From an uncultured Burkholderiales bacterium (GTDB taxonomy: Bacteria; Pseudomonadota; Gammaproteobacteria; Burkholderiales; Burkholderiaceae_E): a stretch of 53,680 nt of DNA. The notes beneath the pieces were generated by a model, which saw only the letters and a program-made list of their open reading frames with translations, made no database searches and had not been told where the DNA came from. Both the position numbers and the translations under genes were made by a program. Positions 44,673 to 52,747 of the stretch are shown here, one piece after another; positions within the stretch are counted from its first letter, which is position 1; each line of letters begins with the position of its first letter. Location: NCBI GenBank assembly GCA_902826305.1, contig CADEEH010000015.1, positions 1 through 53,680 on the forward strand, in the 5' to 3' direction.

Positions 44673-44960
44673 TCAACGCCCCGACCGGCGATCGACCGCC
44701 GCCTTGAACTGGGCACCCGCGATGAACTTGGGCACCGTCGCCGCGGCGATCCGGATCTCCTTGCCGGTGCGCGGATTGCGTCCGGTGCGCGCGGCGCGCC
44801 GGGCGGGATAGAACGTGCCGAATCCGACCAACGTGACGCGTTCGCCTTTGGCCACCGCCCCGCTGATGCCCTCGAGCATCGCGTTCAGGCAGCGCTCGGC
44901 GGCAGCCTTCGACAGGTCTGCCTTGTCCGCCATCGCATCGATCAACTCGGCACGATTCAT
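44673..44960 (-). CDS. HU/IHF-family histone-like DNA-binding protein
   Basis: A 95-residue nucleoid protein. MNRAELIDAMADKADLSKAAAERCLNAMLEGIS then VTLVGFGTFYPARRAARTGRNPRTGKEIRIAAATVPKF is the complete HU signature, with the conserved Pro in RNPRTG that intercalates DNA. Slightly extended at the C-terminus (KAAVDRRSGR). AAAGGAACGCGG precedes the ATG at 44960. Stand-alone; probably an extra HU paralogue rather than the main hupA or hupB. Confidence 0.93.
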   Translation of the reverse strand: MNRAELIDAMADKADLSKAAAERCLNAMLEGISGAVAKGERVTLVGFGTFYPARRAARTGRNPRTGKEIRIAAATVPKFIAGAQFKAAVDRRSGR

Positions 44961-45185
44961 CCGCGTTCCTTTCGACAGTGGGTGCCGGTTCTCGTCACGA
45001 CATCTTGTTCGCGGCGTCGATCGGGCAAGGTCGCAGAGCATGCGCCGCCCGGCACCACTTGACCAAGGGGCCTTCGTTTCGGTAGGACCGTTCGCGCACG
45101 GGCAAAGGTCGATCTCGACCGATCACCTCGACACGGATCGGATCGGCATCACGATCATCGCCAAGGCCGGGCTTGAAAGAAGTCC

Positions 45186-45470
45186 GTGCGCAAACCGCGC
45201 GCGGATGATGCGCCGAGGCGCAGGGTCAGGGCACTGGCACTGGCACTGGCACTGGCACTGGCACTGGCATTGGCACGGGCAGGCGAAGCCTCGGCGCGGA
45301 TCGACGGCGCGGCAACGTTTCGGGGAAGTGGGGAACGGGAGTCGCGGATCGACCGCGGATCGGGTTCGGAATCGAACGAGGGAACGAAGCGCAATCCGGA
45401 AGGGGTGACGTGCCCGCCGCGATGGAGGCCGGCAGTCGATCGGTGCTCGCGTTGCGCGAGCGACCCTTGA
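45186..45470 (+). CDS. Doubtful 94-residue frame whose signal-peptide-like core is a hexanucleotide repeat
   Basis: GTG start at 45186, 11 residues rich in Arg/Lys, then (LA)n from the GGCACT repeats (about residues 16-31), then ARAGEASA, then a polar serine/glycine/arginine tail. The order basic head, hydrophobic core, small-residue exit is that of an export signal. Codon-position bias after residue 35 is weak, the ribosome site (GAAAGAA) is poor, and no homologue is recognised, so it may be a chance reading of the repeat. Confidence 0.2.
   Translation: MRKPRADDAPRRRVRALALALALALALALARAGEASARIDGAATFRGSGERESRIDRGSGSESNEGTKRNPEGVTCPPRWRPAVDRCSRCASDP
45230..45277. repeat. Hexanucleotide microsatellite: six exact GGCACT units plus two variants
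   Basis: Six perfect GGCACT units (45230-45265), then GGCATT and GGCACG. A pure 6-base array is uncommon in this GC-rich background and is expected to vary in copy number. Because the period is a multiple of three it would lengthen a coding frame without shifting it. Confidence 0.95.
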
Positions 45471-45482
45471 GAACCGGGTCGT

Positions 45483-45671
45483 CTACTGGCTCATCGGCCG
45501 GCGGATGATCTCACCACCGAGGTGATGCGTACCTTGCTTGAACAGCGCGTAGGCCTCGGCATCGGTCAATGCCCTGACGCCTTCGTACGGCGGATCGCTG
45601 GGCTTGCGCTCAGCACGTTCGCGGATCAGCGTGTAGCCGCGTCGCGAACCGACGATGTATTGCTTCGACAT
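45483..45671 (-). CDS. Orphan small protein, 62 residues, unknown function
   Basis: MSKQYIVGSRRGYTLIRERAERKPS.. to RRPMSQ: a soluble, basic protein with no membrane segment or recognised motif. The ATG at 45671 has a very good ribosome site, GAGGAGG, 9 bases ahead, which is the main reason to accept it. Codon use (TACACGCTG, CGCGTCGGC types) is typical of the genome. Upstream it has a palindromic region (45750-45779) likely to hold its promoter and operator. Confidence 0.65.
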   Translation of the reverse strand: MSKQYIVGSRRGYTLIRERAERKPSDPPYEGVRALTDAEAYALFKQGTHHLGGEIIRRPMSQ

Positions 45672-46011
45672 AATCGACACCCTCCTCGTAAGACGGTCTC
45701 GTCGCAGGAAACAAGCAAGGGGCATACCATCGAGAGCCTTGCAGCGATACATACCGTATACGACCCGCTCGACGGTATGGATCCCGTCCGGACGTGACAC
45801 AAGTCCGGGGTAGTGTTGACGCGGATCACGGCGAATGGACGAACATGCGCGACGAGTGGAAACACGTCGTGCAGGCGACGACGACGGCCGTCACGACATC
45901 GCGTCGCGACTGGTCGTGTTGTTGCAGCTTGTGCCCCTGTGGGTCAGGAAGCCGGACGACTCGAAGGACCTGCAAAAGCGCCTGGACGAGGGGCGCTTCT
46001 CCGCAAGGGAC
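45672..46011. other. Spacer upstream of the 62-residue protein, containing a dyad
   Basis: Besides the inverted repeat at 45750-45779, no gene is supported. Open frames here on the plus strand (from 45794 onwards) are shadows with poor codon pattern. Confidence 0.4.
45750..45779. promoter_or_regulatory. Inverted repeat CATACCG...CGGTATG, candidate operator
   Basis: CATACCG (45750-45756) and CGGTATG (45773-45779) are perfect inverted copies 16 bases apart; a further CATACC half-site is at 45723-45728 and the core contains GTATAC. The sequence is AT-rich for this genome. It is located 79-108 bases upstream of the 62-residue gene. Confidence 0.4.
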
Positions 46012-46236
46012 TCAGTCCAGATCGAGTTCCTTGAGCCAGCGCCGCTCCTCGAGGATGCGTCGCGCCTCCGACTGCGCGCGAAACGTGTCGCTGACCCCTG
46101 CGTTGTACTGGGACGGATCGGACTCGACCTGTCCCGAGGCGAGCCTGCGCCGCTGCCGCTCGCTCAACGTGTAGTAGCTGTGAGCGCGCAACGATGCAGA
46201 ACTCGGTTTGATTCGTCGCTTGGACGACGTGGGCAT
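46012..46236 (-). CDS. Orphan small protein, 74 residues, unknown function
   Basis: MPTSSKRRIKPSSASLRAHSYYTLSERQRRRLASGQVESD..EELDLD-like C-terminus (RRILEERRWLKELDLD): basic, Ser-rich N-terminus and an acidic, probably helical C-terminal third. TGGAGTCAAC gives a good ribosome site before the ATG at 46236. No known motif. Same strand as the 62-residue gene but 340 bases from it. Its GC content is below that of neighbours (rich in AGC/TCG runs but with several AT-ending codons). Confidence 0.55.
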   Translation of the reverse strand: MPTSSKRRIKPSSASLRAHSYYTLSERQRRRLASGQVESDPSQYNAGVSDTFRAQSEARRILEERRWLKELDLD

Positions 46237-46708
46237 GTTGACTCCAGAAACTGCTATGTCGTATCAATGTGACGCCGGCCGCCATGGCCGTGCCGATATC
46301 CGTACTCGGCCCGGGGGTATGGAACGATGAGGAGCGCGTCGGAACCTCCATTATCCAGATTCCGGCGCCAGTTCGTGACAAAGTTGCCGCCGATCGGTCG
46401 AACCCGACCATCCAACCCAGAGAATGCCAGTTTTTGCACCGTGTTGGTGCGTCCATGCGCCGGATCTGGGTGTAGCGAGGACGGCGGGCACCGTCCTCGC
46501 GTTGCTCTTGTACTGGCCAAGGCGGACCTGATCTAGGCCAGGTGCGTCGGAGAGCACGGCCTGACAGTTTTGGCCTGCCGATCCGACGATCAGAGTGAAA
46601 ACCCTCGCGCAGCGCGCCTCGCCGAATGCCTTATCCGGCAGCCGGCGGATCTGTCGGCCAACGCTTGCCGGGATTCGTTGTCCTGGACAATGATGGGAGC
46701 AATTCACG
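46237..46708. other. 470-base stretch without a credible gene
   Basis: Somewhat lower GC than the surroundings, several ATG-rich short frames on both strands, none with a ribosome site and codon pattern. May hold decayed sequence. No IS ends, tRNA or phage attachment site recognised. Confidence 0.45.
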
Positions 46709-47206
46709 ATGGACTTGGCTGCCGACCACCGGGCGATCTCGGCCTGCCGATGCAGGGCGTGGCCTGATGTCTTCGAATGCGGAGCGGATTCGCAGTCGTT
46801 TCGCGATTCGCTGGTTCTGGTGTCGACGAGGCAGGCGCGCCAGCTGTTCCAGTGTCCCCGGTGCGCGGAACGCTGGCAGTTCGACAGCCCCTCCCCGTCG
46901 GCGCTGGCGATCCGCGTGGCCGCGGGTGTCGACTGGGCGGAATTCGACGATCACCTGCTGCGCGTCCGGTACCTCGCCGAACGCCACGGCGGGTTCGCGA
47001 ACGACACCTGCGCCGCCCCACGCTGCTCGCAACCGGCGCTGAAAGGTGTGCTTTTGTGCGCAACACATGCCTATCCCGGCCATTTCGGCCGGTCGGCACC
47101 CTTCGACGCGACGTCCTCGGCCGAGGCGGACGTCCTGTCGACCCGACGCTGGAATCGGCTGCTGCCCAGCGGAGCCATCGTTGCGATGGGCGACGACCCG
47201 GAGTGA
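46709..47206 (+). CDS. Cysteine-rich protein of unknown function, possible zinc-binding
   Basis: A 165-residue soluble protein. Cysteines occur as ACRCRAW, FECG, FQCPRCAERW (C-x-x-C), then DTCAAPRCSQPALKGVLLCATHAYPG, whose C-x4-C and C-x2-H pattern looks like a zinc ribbon. GGGAGCAATTCACG precedes ATG 46709. The last codons abut the copA stop exactly (TGATCA), both in frame, supporting the end. It is convergent with copA. No family recognised; a zinc-binding or DNA/RNA-binding role is conjecture. Confidence 0.6.
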   Translation: MDLAADHRAISACRCRAWPDVFECGADSQSFRDSLVLVSTRQARQLFQCPRCAERWQFDSPSPSALAIRVAAGVDWAEFDDHLLRVRYLAERHGGFANDTCAAPRCSQPALKGVLLCATHAYPGHFGRSAPFDATSSAEADVLSTRRWNRLLPSGAIVAMGDDPE

Positions 47207-49459
47207 TCAGCAGGCCCCGGGTCCGGGTCTGCTCGGCGGCGACTTTTCCGGTCGCCAGCGCCTCAGCAGCAGCGCGTTGGACACGACACTGACGCTGGAC
47301 ATCGCCATCGCCGCCCCGGCAAAAACCGGGTCGAGACGGCCGAACGCCGCCAGCGGGATGAAGACGACGTTGTACGCGAAGGCCCAGAACAGATTCTGGC
47401 GGATCTTCACGTAGGTGCGCCGCGCGATGTCGATCGCGTCGGCGACCAGGGCCGGATCCGAGCGCATCAGCGTGATGCCGGCGGTATGCATCGCCACGTC
47501 GGTGCCGCTGGACATTGCGATGCCGACGTCCGCGGCGGCGAGGGCCGGCGCATCGTTGACGCCATCCCCGACCATCGCCACCACGTCCCCGGCAGCGCGC
47601 CAACGGGCCACGGCCTCGGCCTTGTCCTGAGGCAGGACCTGGGACCGGACGTCATCCAGGCCGAGTGCCCTGGCGACGGCATTCGCCGCACCCGGCCCAT
47701 CACCGGTCAGCAGCACACTGCGGATCCCACGCTGCCTCAGCCGCTCGATAGCCGCCTTGGCCGTCGGCCGAAGGGTGTCACCGAACGCGAGCGCTCCCAG
47801 CAGGTGATCGCCATGGGCGACGAACGAAACGGTCTGCCCCTGCGCCTGCCGCGCGGTCGACCAGGTTCGCATCGGCCCGATGTCGAACCCGTTGTCGGCC
47901 AGCAGGCGCTCGTTGCCGACCCACGCCAGGCGACCGGCCAGTTCGGCGTGTGCGCCCTTGCCGGGCACCGCCTGGACGTCCGAGGCCCGGCCCTGGCTGG
48001 TCGTGGCCGGTTGGTCTGCCGACGGCTGCGCGACACGTGCGGCGTCGCGGACGGCTCGCGCCAGCGGATGTTCACTTCCCGCGAGGGTCGCGGCCGCGAC
48101 TCCCAACACGTCCGCCGGCGTCGCGGGGGCGACCGACTCGACACCGGTGACCGCCGGCGTACCGGCGGTCAGCGTACCGGTCTTGTCGAACGCGACCAGT
48201 GTCACCGCATGGGCGGTCTCGAGCGCCTGCGCGTCCTTGATCAGGATCCCGTGCCGGGCGGCCACGCCGGTGCCGGCCATGATCGCGGTCGGCGTGGCCA
48301 GGCCGAGTGCACACGGGCAGGCGATCACCAGCACCGACACCGCGTTCAGGATCGCGCGGGACCAGTCGCCACCCGCCAGGCCCCAGCCGACGAGCGTGAC
48401 CAGCGCGATCACCAGCACCACCGGCACGAAGATCGAACTCACCCGGTCGACCAGCCGCTGGATCGGCGCCTTGTTCGCCTGCGCCTGCTCGACCATGCGG
48501 ATGATCCGCGACAACACGCTCTCGGCACCCACCGCGCCGGTTCGCAGCACCAGCAGGCCGTCCCCATTGATCGACCCGCCGGTCACCCGCGCGCCGGGCA
48601 GCTTGTCGATACCGTGGCTCTCGCCGGTGATCAGCGATTCGTCGACCTGGCTGGTGCCCTCGAGCACGATGCCGTCGACCGGTATCCGTTCGCCGGGACG
48701 AACGACGACCTCGTCGCCGCTGACCACCCGGCGCACCGGCAACATCACCTCGGTGCCCGCATGGCGCACCCGCGCCTCGTCGGGACGCAGCGCCTGCAGT
48801 GCGCGGATCGCCTCGGTGGTCTTGCGTTTGGCGCGTGCCTCGAGCCACTTGCCGAGCATCACCAGCGTGATGACAACCGCAGCGGCCTCGAAGTAGTAGT
48901 GGGCATGCCCGTCGCCGTGCACGAGAAGCTGCCAGGTCGACAGCCCGAACGCCGCGCTCGTGCCGAGCGAGACCAGCAGATCCATGTTGCCGGAGCCGGC
49001 GCGCAACGCATTCCAGCCGGCGCGATAGAAGCGGGCCCCGAACCCGAACTGCACCGGCGCGGCGAGCAGCAGCTGCCACCATCCCGGCAGCATCGCGTCG
49101 ACACCCAGCGGGGCGAGCAGCATCGGCGCGATCAGCGGGGCGGACAGCAGCGCACTGATCATCACCGCGAGGCCGCCACGGTCGGTCCGGACAGGCGCCG
49201 CCGGCGAATCCTCGTCGGCTCGCAGCCGCGCCTCGTAGCCGGCCTTCTCGACCGCGGCCAGCAATTGCGCGACGTGCACCTGCGGGCCCCCGGTCACGGT
49301 CGCGATCTCCGTCGCCAGGTTGACGTTGGCATCGGTGACACCGCCGACCTTGCGCAGCGTCTTCTCGACCCGCGCCGCGCAGGCGGAGCAGGTCATGCCG
49401 CCGATCTCGAACTCCAGGACGGCACTGTCGGCAGGCGGCATCGGGATCGGCAACGTCAT
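47207..49459 (-). CDS. copA: Copper-exporting P1B-type ATPase
   Basis: A 750-residue inner-membrane ATPase pumping Cu(I) out of the cytosol. One N-terminal heavy-metal domain (GMTCSACA, C24/C27), eight helices, ion-path CPC (381-383), phosphorylation site DKTGT (D425), actuator TGES, SEHPLA (462-467) in the nucleotide domain, [10 protein letters not shown] hinge, and the copper-type helices seven and eight (YN and [15 protein letters not shown]). Start ATG 49459; ATG six codons later is possible. Divergent from copZ with a palindrome in between, so a CueR-type regulator may control both (no such gene here). Confidence 0.95.
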   Translation of the reverse strand: MTLPIPMPPADSAVLEFEIGGMTCSACAARVEKTLRKVGGVTDANVNLATEIATVTGGPQVHVAQLLAAVEKAGYEARLRADEDSPAAPVRTDRGGLAVMISALLSAPLIAPMLLAPLGVDAMLPGWWQLLLAAPVQFGFGARFYRAGWNALRAGSGNMDLLVSLGTSAAFGLSTWQLLVHGDGHAHYYFEAAAVVITLVMLGKWLEARAKRKTTEAIRALQALRPDEARVRHAGTEVMLPVRRVVSGDEVVVRPGERIPVDGIVLEGTSQVDESLITGESHGIDKLPGARVTGGSINGDGLLVLRTGAVGAESVLSRIIRMVEQAQANKAPIQRLVDRVSSIFVPVVLVIALVTLVGWGLAGGDWSRAILNAVSVLVIACPCALGLATPTAIMAGTGVAARHGILIKDAQALETAHAVTLVAFDKTGTLTAGTPAVTGVESVAPATPADVLGVAAATLAGSEHPLARAVRDAARVAQPSADQPATTSQGRASDVQAVPGKGAHAELAGRLAWVGNERLLADNGFDIGPMRTWSTARQAQGQTVSFVAHGDHLLGALAFGDTLRPTAKAAIERLRQRGIRSVLLTGDGPGAANAVARALGLDDVRSQVLPQDKAEAVARWRAAGDVVAMVGDGVNDAPALAAADVGIAMSSGTDVAMHTAGITLMRSDPALVADAIDIARRTYVKIRQNLFWAFAYNVVFIPLAAFGRLDPVFAGAAMAMSSVSVVSNALLLRRWRPEKSPPSRPGPGAC

Positions 49460-49496
49460 CGGCCGGGGTGTGATCTATGATGACAGCACACGAGGA

Positions 49497-49508
49497 CGGC
49501 GATCGCCG
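49497..49508. promoter_or_regulatory. 12-base palindrome in the copA/copZ spacer
   Basis: CGGCGATCGCCG is a perfect palindrome between the divergent copA and copZ genes. Its position suits an operator, but it does not match a CueR/MerR consensus and could be chance in GC-rich DNA. Confidence 0.3.
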
Positions 49509-49556
49509 CCCTGCGCGCTTGCCAGTATCCCATCGCACCCGTCAGGAATCGAAGCA

Positions 49557-49760
49557 ATGCCATCCTTCCAGGTCAGCGGCATGACATGCAACCACTGTGT
49601 CCGCGCCGTCACGCAGTCGATCCACGAGGTCGATCCCGCGGCCGTCGTGCGGATCGACCTGCCGACAGGACGGGTCGAGGTCGACACCCAGGCGGCCCCG
49701 ACGACCATCGCGACGGCGATCACCGAGGCCGGCTACGAGGCGACGCCCGCGACCGCGTGA
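49557..49760 (+). CDS. copZ: Copper chaperone CopZ-like HMA protein
   Basis: A 67-residue single heavy-metal-associated domain: MPSFQVSGMTCNHC with the CxxC copper ligands (C11, C14), then VTQSIHEVDPAAVVRIDLPTGRVEVDT and ITEAGYEATPATA. It would deliver Cu(I) to CopA. Start ATG at 49557 with AGGAATCGAAGCA upstream; the longer frame (49320) is an artefact of the copA opposite strand. Its stop lies within the first unit of an 8-base repeat. Confidence 0.9.
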   Translation: MPSFQVSGMTCNHCVRAVTQSIHEVDPAAVVRIDLPTGRVEVDTQAAPTTIATAITEAGYEATPATA

Positions 49761-49796
49761 GGCCGTGAGGCCGTGAGGCCGTGAGGCCGTGAGGCC
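49757..49796. repeat. Five 8-base tandem repeats (GTGAGGCC)n at the copZ stop
   Basis: Units at 49757, 49765, 49773, 49781 and 49789. The first unit contains the copZ TGA. It may vary by slippage and changes only the 3' untranslated region. Confidence 0.9.
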
Positions 49797-49864
49797 GTCA
49801 GCAGTCTGAGCGAACGAGCGAACGTGCGAATGAACCGAGCGAACCGAGCGACCTGACGACGGCA

Positions 49865-49894
49865 GGCGCCCGGAAGTCTCCGCCCCCGGGCGCC
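49865..49894. terminator. Hairpin between copZ and hsp20
   Basis: GGCGCCCGG (49865-49873) and CCGGGCGCC (49886-49894) form a perfect 9-base-pair stem with a 12-base loop, 23 bases downstream of the leftward hsp20 stop and about 105 bases after copZ. Likely shared terminator; no T-run. Confidence 0.55.
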
Positions 49895-49916
49895 CGACGG
49901 CCTGGCCGTTGTCCGA

Positions 49917-50339
49917 TCAGTTGATCGTGACGCGGCGGGCGGCCGGTGCCGACTTCTTCGGCAGCGTCAGTGTCAGCACGCCGTTCTCGAACTTCGCTTC
50001 GGCCTTCTCGTCGTCGAGTTCGCTGGAGAGCTGGAAGCTGCGGGCGACCGCGCCATAGTAGCGCTCGGTACGCAGCACACGTTCACCTTCCTTATGCTCC
50101 GATTCCTGCTTGACCTCGGCGCTGATCGCGACGCGGTTCCCGTCGATCTGCACCTGGATGTCTTCCTTGCGCACGCCGGGCATCTCGGCCATCACCTTGT
50201 ATTCGCCGTTGCGTTCGGTGACGTCGATCTTGATATCGACGGTCTGCGGGCGCGAGGCACCGGCGACCGGGGTCATGATGCCGCGGAACAGCTCAGGAAA
50301 CACTTCCGCGAACGGGTCATAGAGCGACAAGCGGGTCAT
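49917..50339 (-). CDS. Small heat-shock protein, Hsp20/alpha-crystallin family
   Basis: A 140-residue cytosolic chaperone holding unfolded proteins. Alpha-crystallin domain at about 35-130: VDIKIDVTERNGEYKVMAEMPGVRKEDIQVQIDGNRVAISAEVKQESE, then ERYYGAVARSFQLSSELDD and FENGVLTLTLPKK; the C-terminal RVTIN replaces the usual IxI motif. ATG 50339 has GAGGAGGTTTCC upstream. Carries a sigma-32 promoter (see below), so heat-induced. Confidence 0.95.
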   Translation of the reverse strand: MTRLSLYDPFAEVFPELFRGIMTPVAGASRPQTVDIKIDVTERNGEYKVMAEMPGVRKEDIQVQIDGNRVAISAEVKQESEHKEGERVLRTERYYGAVARSFQLSSELDDEKAEAKFENGVLTLTLPKKSAPAARRVTIN

Positions 50340-50378
50340 GGAAACCTCCTCTGCACGATGTGTGGATCAGGTGTTCCG

Positions 50379-50407
50379 AATCTGGGACCACCCGCGGCGG
50401 TTTCAAG
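50379..50407 (-). promoter_or_regulatory. Sigma-32 (RpoH) heat-shock promoter of hsp20
   Basis: Read leftward: CTTGAAA (50407-50401), 14 bases, then CCCAGATT (50386-50379), against the consensus CTTGAA-N13-15-CCCCATNT (one or two mismatches in -10). Transcript start falls near 50372, about 33 bases before the ATG. Confidence 0.75.
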
Positions 50408-50531
50408 AGGGAACTGCGATGCCGTTCGGAATTCCGGCACGACCGCGCGTCGCCGGTGACGATGCGCAGGTCGACCGGCGCCGGTCCCCGCGTTGCCCTC
50501 GGCGCGTCCGAGGCGGCCGACGTGGCGCGCC

Positions 50532-51104
50532 TCAGCCCAGGCCGATCGGCGCCGGCGCCTCGTTGACGATGCGCCGGAACAGCGCCCGGTATTCGTCGGA
50601 CGGTTCGTGTCCGGTCAGCGGATCGCGATTGGCCGCGAACGCCGCGTCGATCTCGTCCCAGTCCTCGACCGTCAGCACCCGCTCGGCGAGCGGCATGATC
50701 TCGGTCTCCTCGAGCTGCATGTGGCCGCGATAGTTCGCGATGTACTGCTCGATGGTCGTGATGAACGTTTCGCGGCGCGACTCGCCGAGCTGCTCGTAGG
50801 CGAGCAGCGCGCGTTCGACCTTGCGGATCGCGGTCTCGAGGAACACATGCTGGTCGTCGAGTCGGTCGAGCGTCGCCGAGCATTCGCTGCTGCGCGCGCG
50901 CAACCTCGGAAACAGCAGCTGGCTCTCTTTCGGATGATGCAATCGCTCCGGAAACTCGTCGATGTAGAACAGCATCGCGCGCAGCAGCGAGAACTCGCGG
51001 GGCGATCCGGCTCCCTTCATGCCAGTCCCGATCGATCGGAGCGCGTGCAGCATCGCCGCCAACGCTTGATGTTCGTCATGGATGATCCGATTCGCCTGAT
51101 GCAT
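50532..51104 (-). CDS. Hemerythrin-like HHE domain protein
   Basis: A 190-residue helical protein. Iron-ligand pattern: IIHDEHQALAAMLHAL, the HH pair in ERLHHPKESQLLF, DQHVFLE, and NYRGHMQLEETEIMPLAERVL (H, E). These match the bacterial HHE domain used in oxygen or nitric oxide binding and iron repair (YtfE-like in length but without its HxxxE scaffold domain). ATG 51104 has GGAGCGCGAC upstream. Alone between the heat-shock gene and a thiolase; function not determined. Confidence 0.82.
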   Translation of the reverse strand: MHQANRIIHDEHQALAAMLHALRSIGTGMKGAGSPREFSLLRAMLFYIDEFPERLHHPKESQLLFPRLRARSSECSATLDRLDDQHVFLETAIRKVERALLAYEQLGESRRETFITTIEQYIANYRGHMQLEETEIMPLAERVLTVEDWDEIDAAFAANRDPLTGHEPSDEYRALFRRIVNEAPAPIGLG

Positions 51105-51145
51105 GTCGCGCTCCGTCGCGAGATCTCTGTTCGCCGGCTTCCAGC

Positions 51146-52348
51146 CTACACCCGTTCGATCAGCGTCGCGATGCCCTGACCCACGCCGATGCACATCGTC
51201 GCGACCGCATGGCGTCCCCCGGTCGCATGCAACTGGTTGATCGCCGTCAGCACCAGGCGCGCGCCCGACATCCCGAGCGGATGCCCGAGTGCGATCGCAC
51301 CGCCGTTCGGATTGACGTGATCGGCCGCATCCGGAAGGCCGAGCATCCGCAGGCAAGCCAGCCCCTGCGCGGCGAAGGCCTCGTTCAGTTCGACGACGTC
51401 GATCGCGCCGATCGACAGCCCGGCCATCTCGAGCAGCTTCTTCGTGGCGGGCGCCGGCCCGATGCCCATCACCCGCGGCGGCACGCCGGCGGTTGCCATG
51501 CGCACCAGGCGCGCGCGCGGCGTCAGCCCGTGCCGCACCACGGCGGCTTCGGAGGCGACGATCAGCGCCGCCGCGCCGTCGTTGACACCGGATGCGTTGC
51601 CGGCGGTCACGGTCCCGTCGGCGCGGACGATCGGCTTGAGTCTCGACAGTGCCTCGATCGTGGTCTCGCGCGGATGTTCGTCGCGGTCGACCAGCGTGGT
51701 CTCGCCCTTGCGCCCGGCCACCGGCACCGGGACCATCTCGCTTGCGAAGAACCCGTTGGCCTGCGCCGCCGCCGCACGCTGCTGGCTTCGCAACGCCATC
51801 GCGTCCTGGTCGGCGCGCGAGATGCCGTGCTCCTGGGCGACGTTCTCGGCGGTCTCCGGCATCTGGTCGACGCCATGGGCCTGTTTCATCCTCGGATTGA
51901 CGAAACGCCAGCCGATCGTCGTGTCGTAGATCGCGTTGCTGCGGGTGAACGCGCTGTCCGCCTTCGGCATCACGAACGGCGCGCGGGACATGCTCTCGAC
52001 GCCTCCGGCGATCGCCAGTTCGATCTCGCCGGCGCGGATCGCACGCGCCGCGGTGCCTACCGCATCCATGCCGGAGCCGCACAACCGGTTGATCGTCGCC
52101 GCCGGCACGTCGACCGGCAGGCCCGCCAGCAGCAGCGCCATCCGGGCCACGTTGCGATTGTCCTCGCCGGCCTGGTTCGCACAGCCGAGCAGCACCTCGT
52201 CGATCGCTGCCGGGTCCAGGCGCGGATTGCGCTCGATCAGCGCCCGGATCGGGATCGCCGCCAGGTCGTCGGCCCGGACCGACGACAGCGCACCGCCGTA
52301 TCGGCCGATCGGGGTACGGACCGCGTCGCAGATGAATACCTGTGCCAT
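51146..52348 (-). CDS. pcaF: Acetyl-CoA acyltransferase, 3-oxoadipyl-CoA thiolase-like
   Basis: A 400-residue cytosolic thiolase (normal PcaF length). NRLCGSGMDAVGTAARAI has catalytic C90 with the NRLCGSGMDAV form seen in beta-ketoadipyl-CoA thiolases; IAGGVESMSRAPFVMPKA, NEAFAAQGLA, GGAIALGHPLG and CIGVGQG (second cysteine) follow. It cleaves 3-oxoadipyl-CoA to succinyl-CoA and acetyl-CoA in the protocatechuate route. ATG 52348 has GGAGAAAGAGCG upstream. Divergent from an IclR regulator, as in pca loci, though other thiolase subgroups cannot be fully excluded. Confidence 0.88.
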   Translation of the reverse strand: MAQVFICDAVRTPIGRYGGALSSVRADDLAAIPIRALIERNPRLDPAAIDEVLLGCANQAGEDNRNVARMALLLAGLPVDVPAATINRLCGSGMDAVGTAARAIRAGEIELAIAGGVESMSRAPFVMPKADSAFTRSNAIYDTTIGWRFVNPRMKQAHGVDQMPETAENVAQEHGISRADQDAMALRSQQRAAAAQANGFFASEMVPVPVAGRKGETTLVDRDEHPRETTIEALSRLKPIVRADGTVTAGNASGVNDGAAALIVASEAAVVRHGLTPRARLVRMATAGVPPRVMGIGPAPATKKLLEMAGLSIGAIDVVELNEAFAAQGLACLRMLGLPDAADHVNPNGGAIALGHPLGMSGARLVLTAINQLHATGGRHAVATMCIGVGQGIATLIERV

Positions 52349-52615
52349 TCGCTCTTTCTCCTCCAGCCGGTCAGACCGGCAGCCGGGTGTCCCGCTCGAC
52401 ATGCCCCACGGCACGCGATTTGCTCGATTGTGAACGCGATCGGGGCGGATGGCCCAGGGCAGTGACGGCGATCCCGCCGGCGTCCCGGGTTGTCCGTACA
52501 CACGCCGGGTTCACCCCACGTTCGGCCGATGCGATGGCAACATCGGGCTGTCGGCGGGGAAATCAGCGGGACCGACCGATGTTGTCCGTCAAGCGTGCGC
52601 CGGTTTGCGCTAGTT

Positions 52616-52646
52616 TGTGCGTTATGTTCTAGATTGATGTGCGTTA
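52616..52646. promoter_or_regulatory. Direct repeat TGTGCGTTA x2, candidate IclR-type operator
   Basis: TGTGCGTTA at 52616-52624 and again at 52638-52646, 22 bases apart (two helical turns), in the AT-rich 399-base spacer between thiolase and IclR regulator. IclR/PcaR proteins are known to bind direct repeats. An AT-rich region continues to 52690. The rest of the spacer (52349-52610) is GC-rich without clear signals. Confidence 0.5.
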
Positions 52647-52747
52647 AACGAATTACAGTACGACATTCGAACAACTAAGCTATTACAACCGGGCGCCTCC
52701 GAGCTGTCAAGCCAACGCTGGAGGACGCCACGCACCGCGAGGCTTGT

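Larger units (their letters stand above)
44961..45482. other. Gene-poor spacer with the hexanucleotide repeat
   Basis: About 520 bases upstream of HU. Contents: a hexanucleotide tract (see repeat entry) and a low-confidence frame running from a GTG at 45186 to 45470 that would translate the tract as alternating Leu-Ala. Otherwise nothing recognisable. Confidence 0.5.

Noticed and set aside
46628-46639. GCCTTATCCGGC, resembling the core of an enterobacterial REP element
   Set aside because: Single copy, no paired inverted unit, and the genome is not enterobacterial; treated as chance.
46351-46707. 118-residue leftward frame between the orphan small genes
   Set aside because: No ribosome site, no codon-position signal and no recognised motif.
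47486-49480. 664-residue open frame opposite copA
   Set aside because: Antisense shadow; copA has all P-type ATPase motifs.
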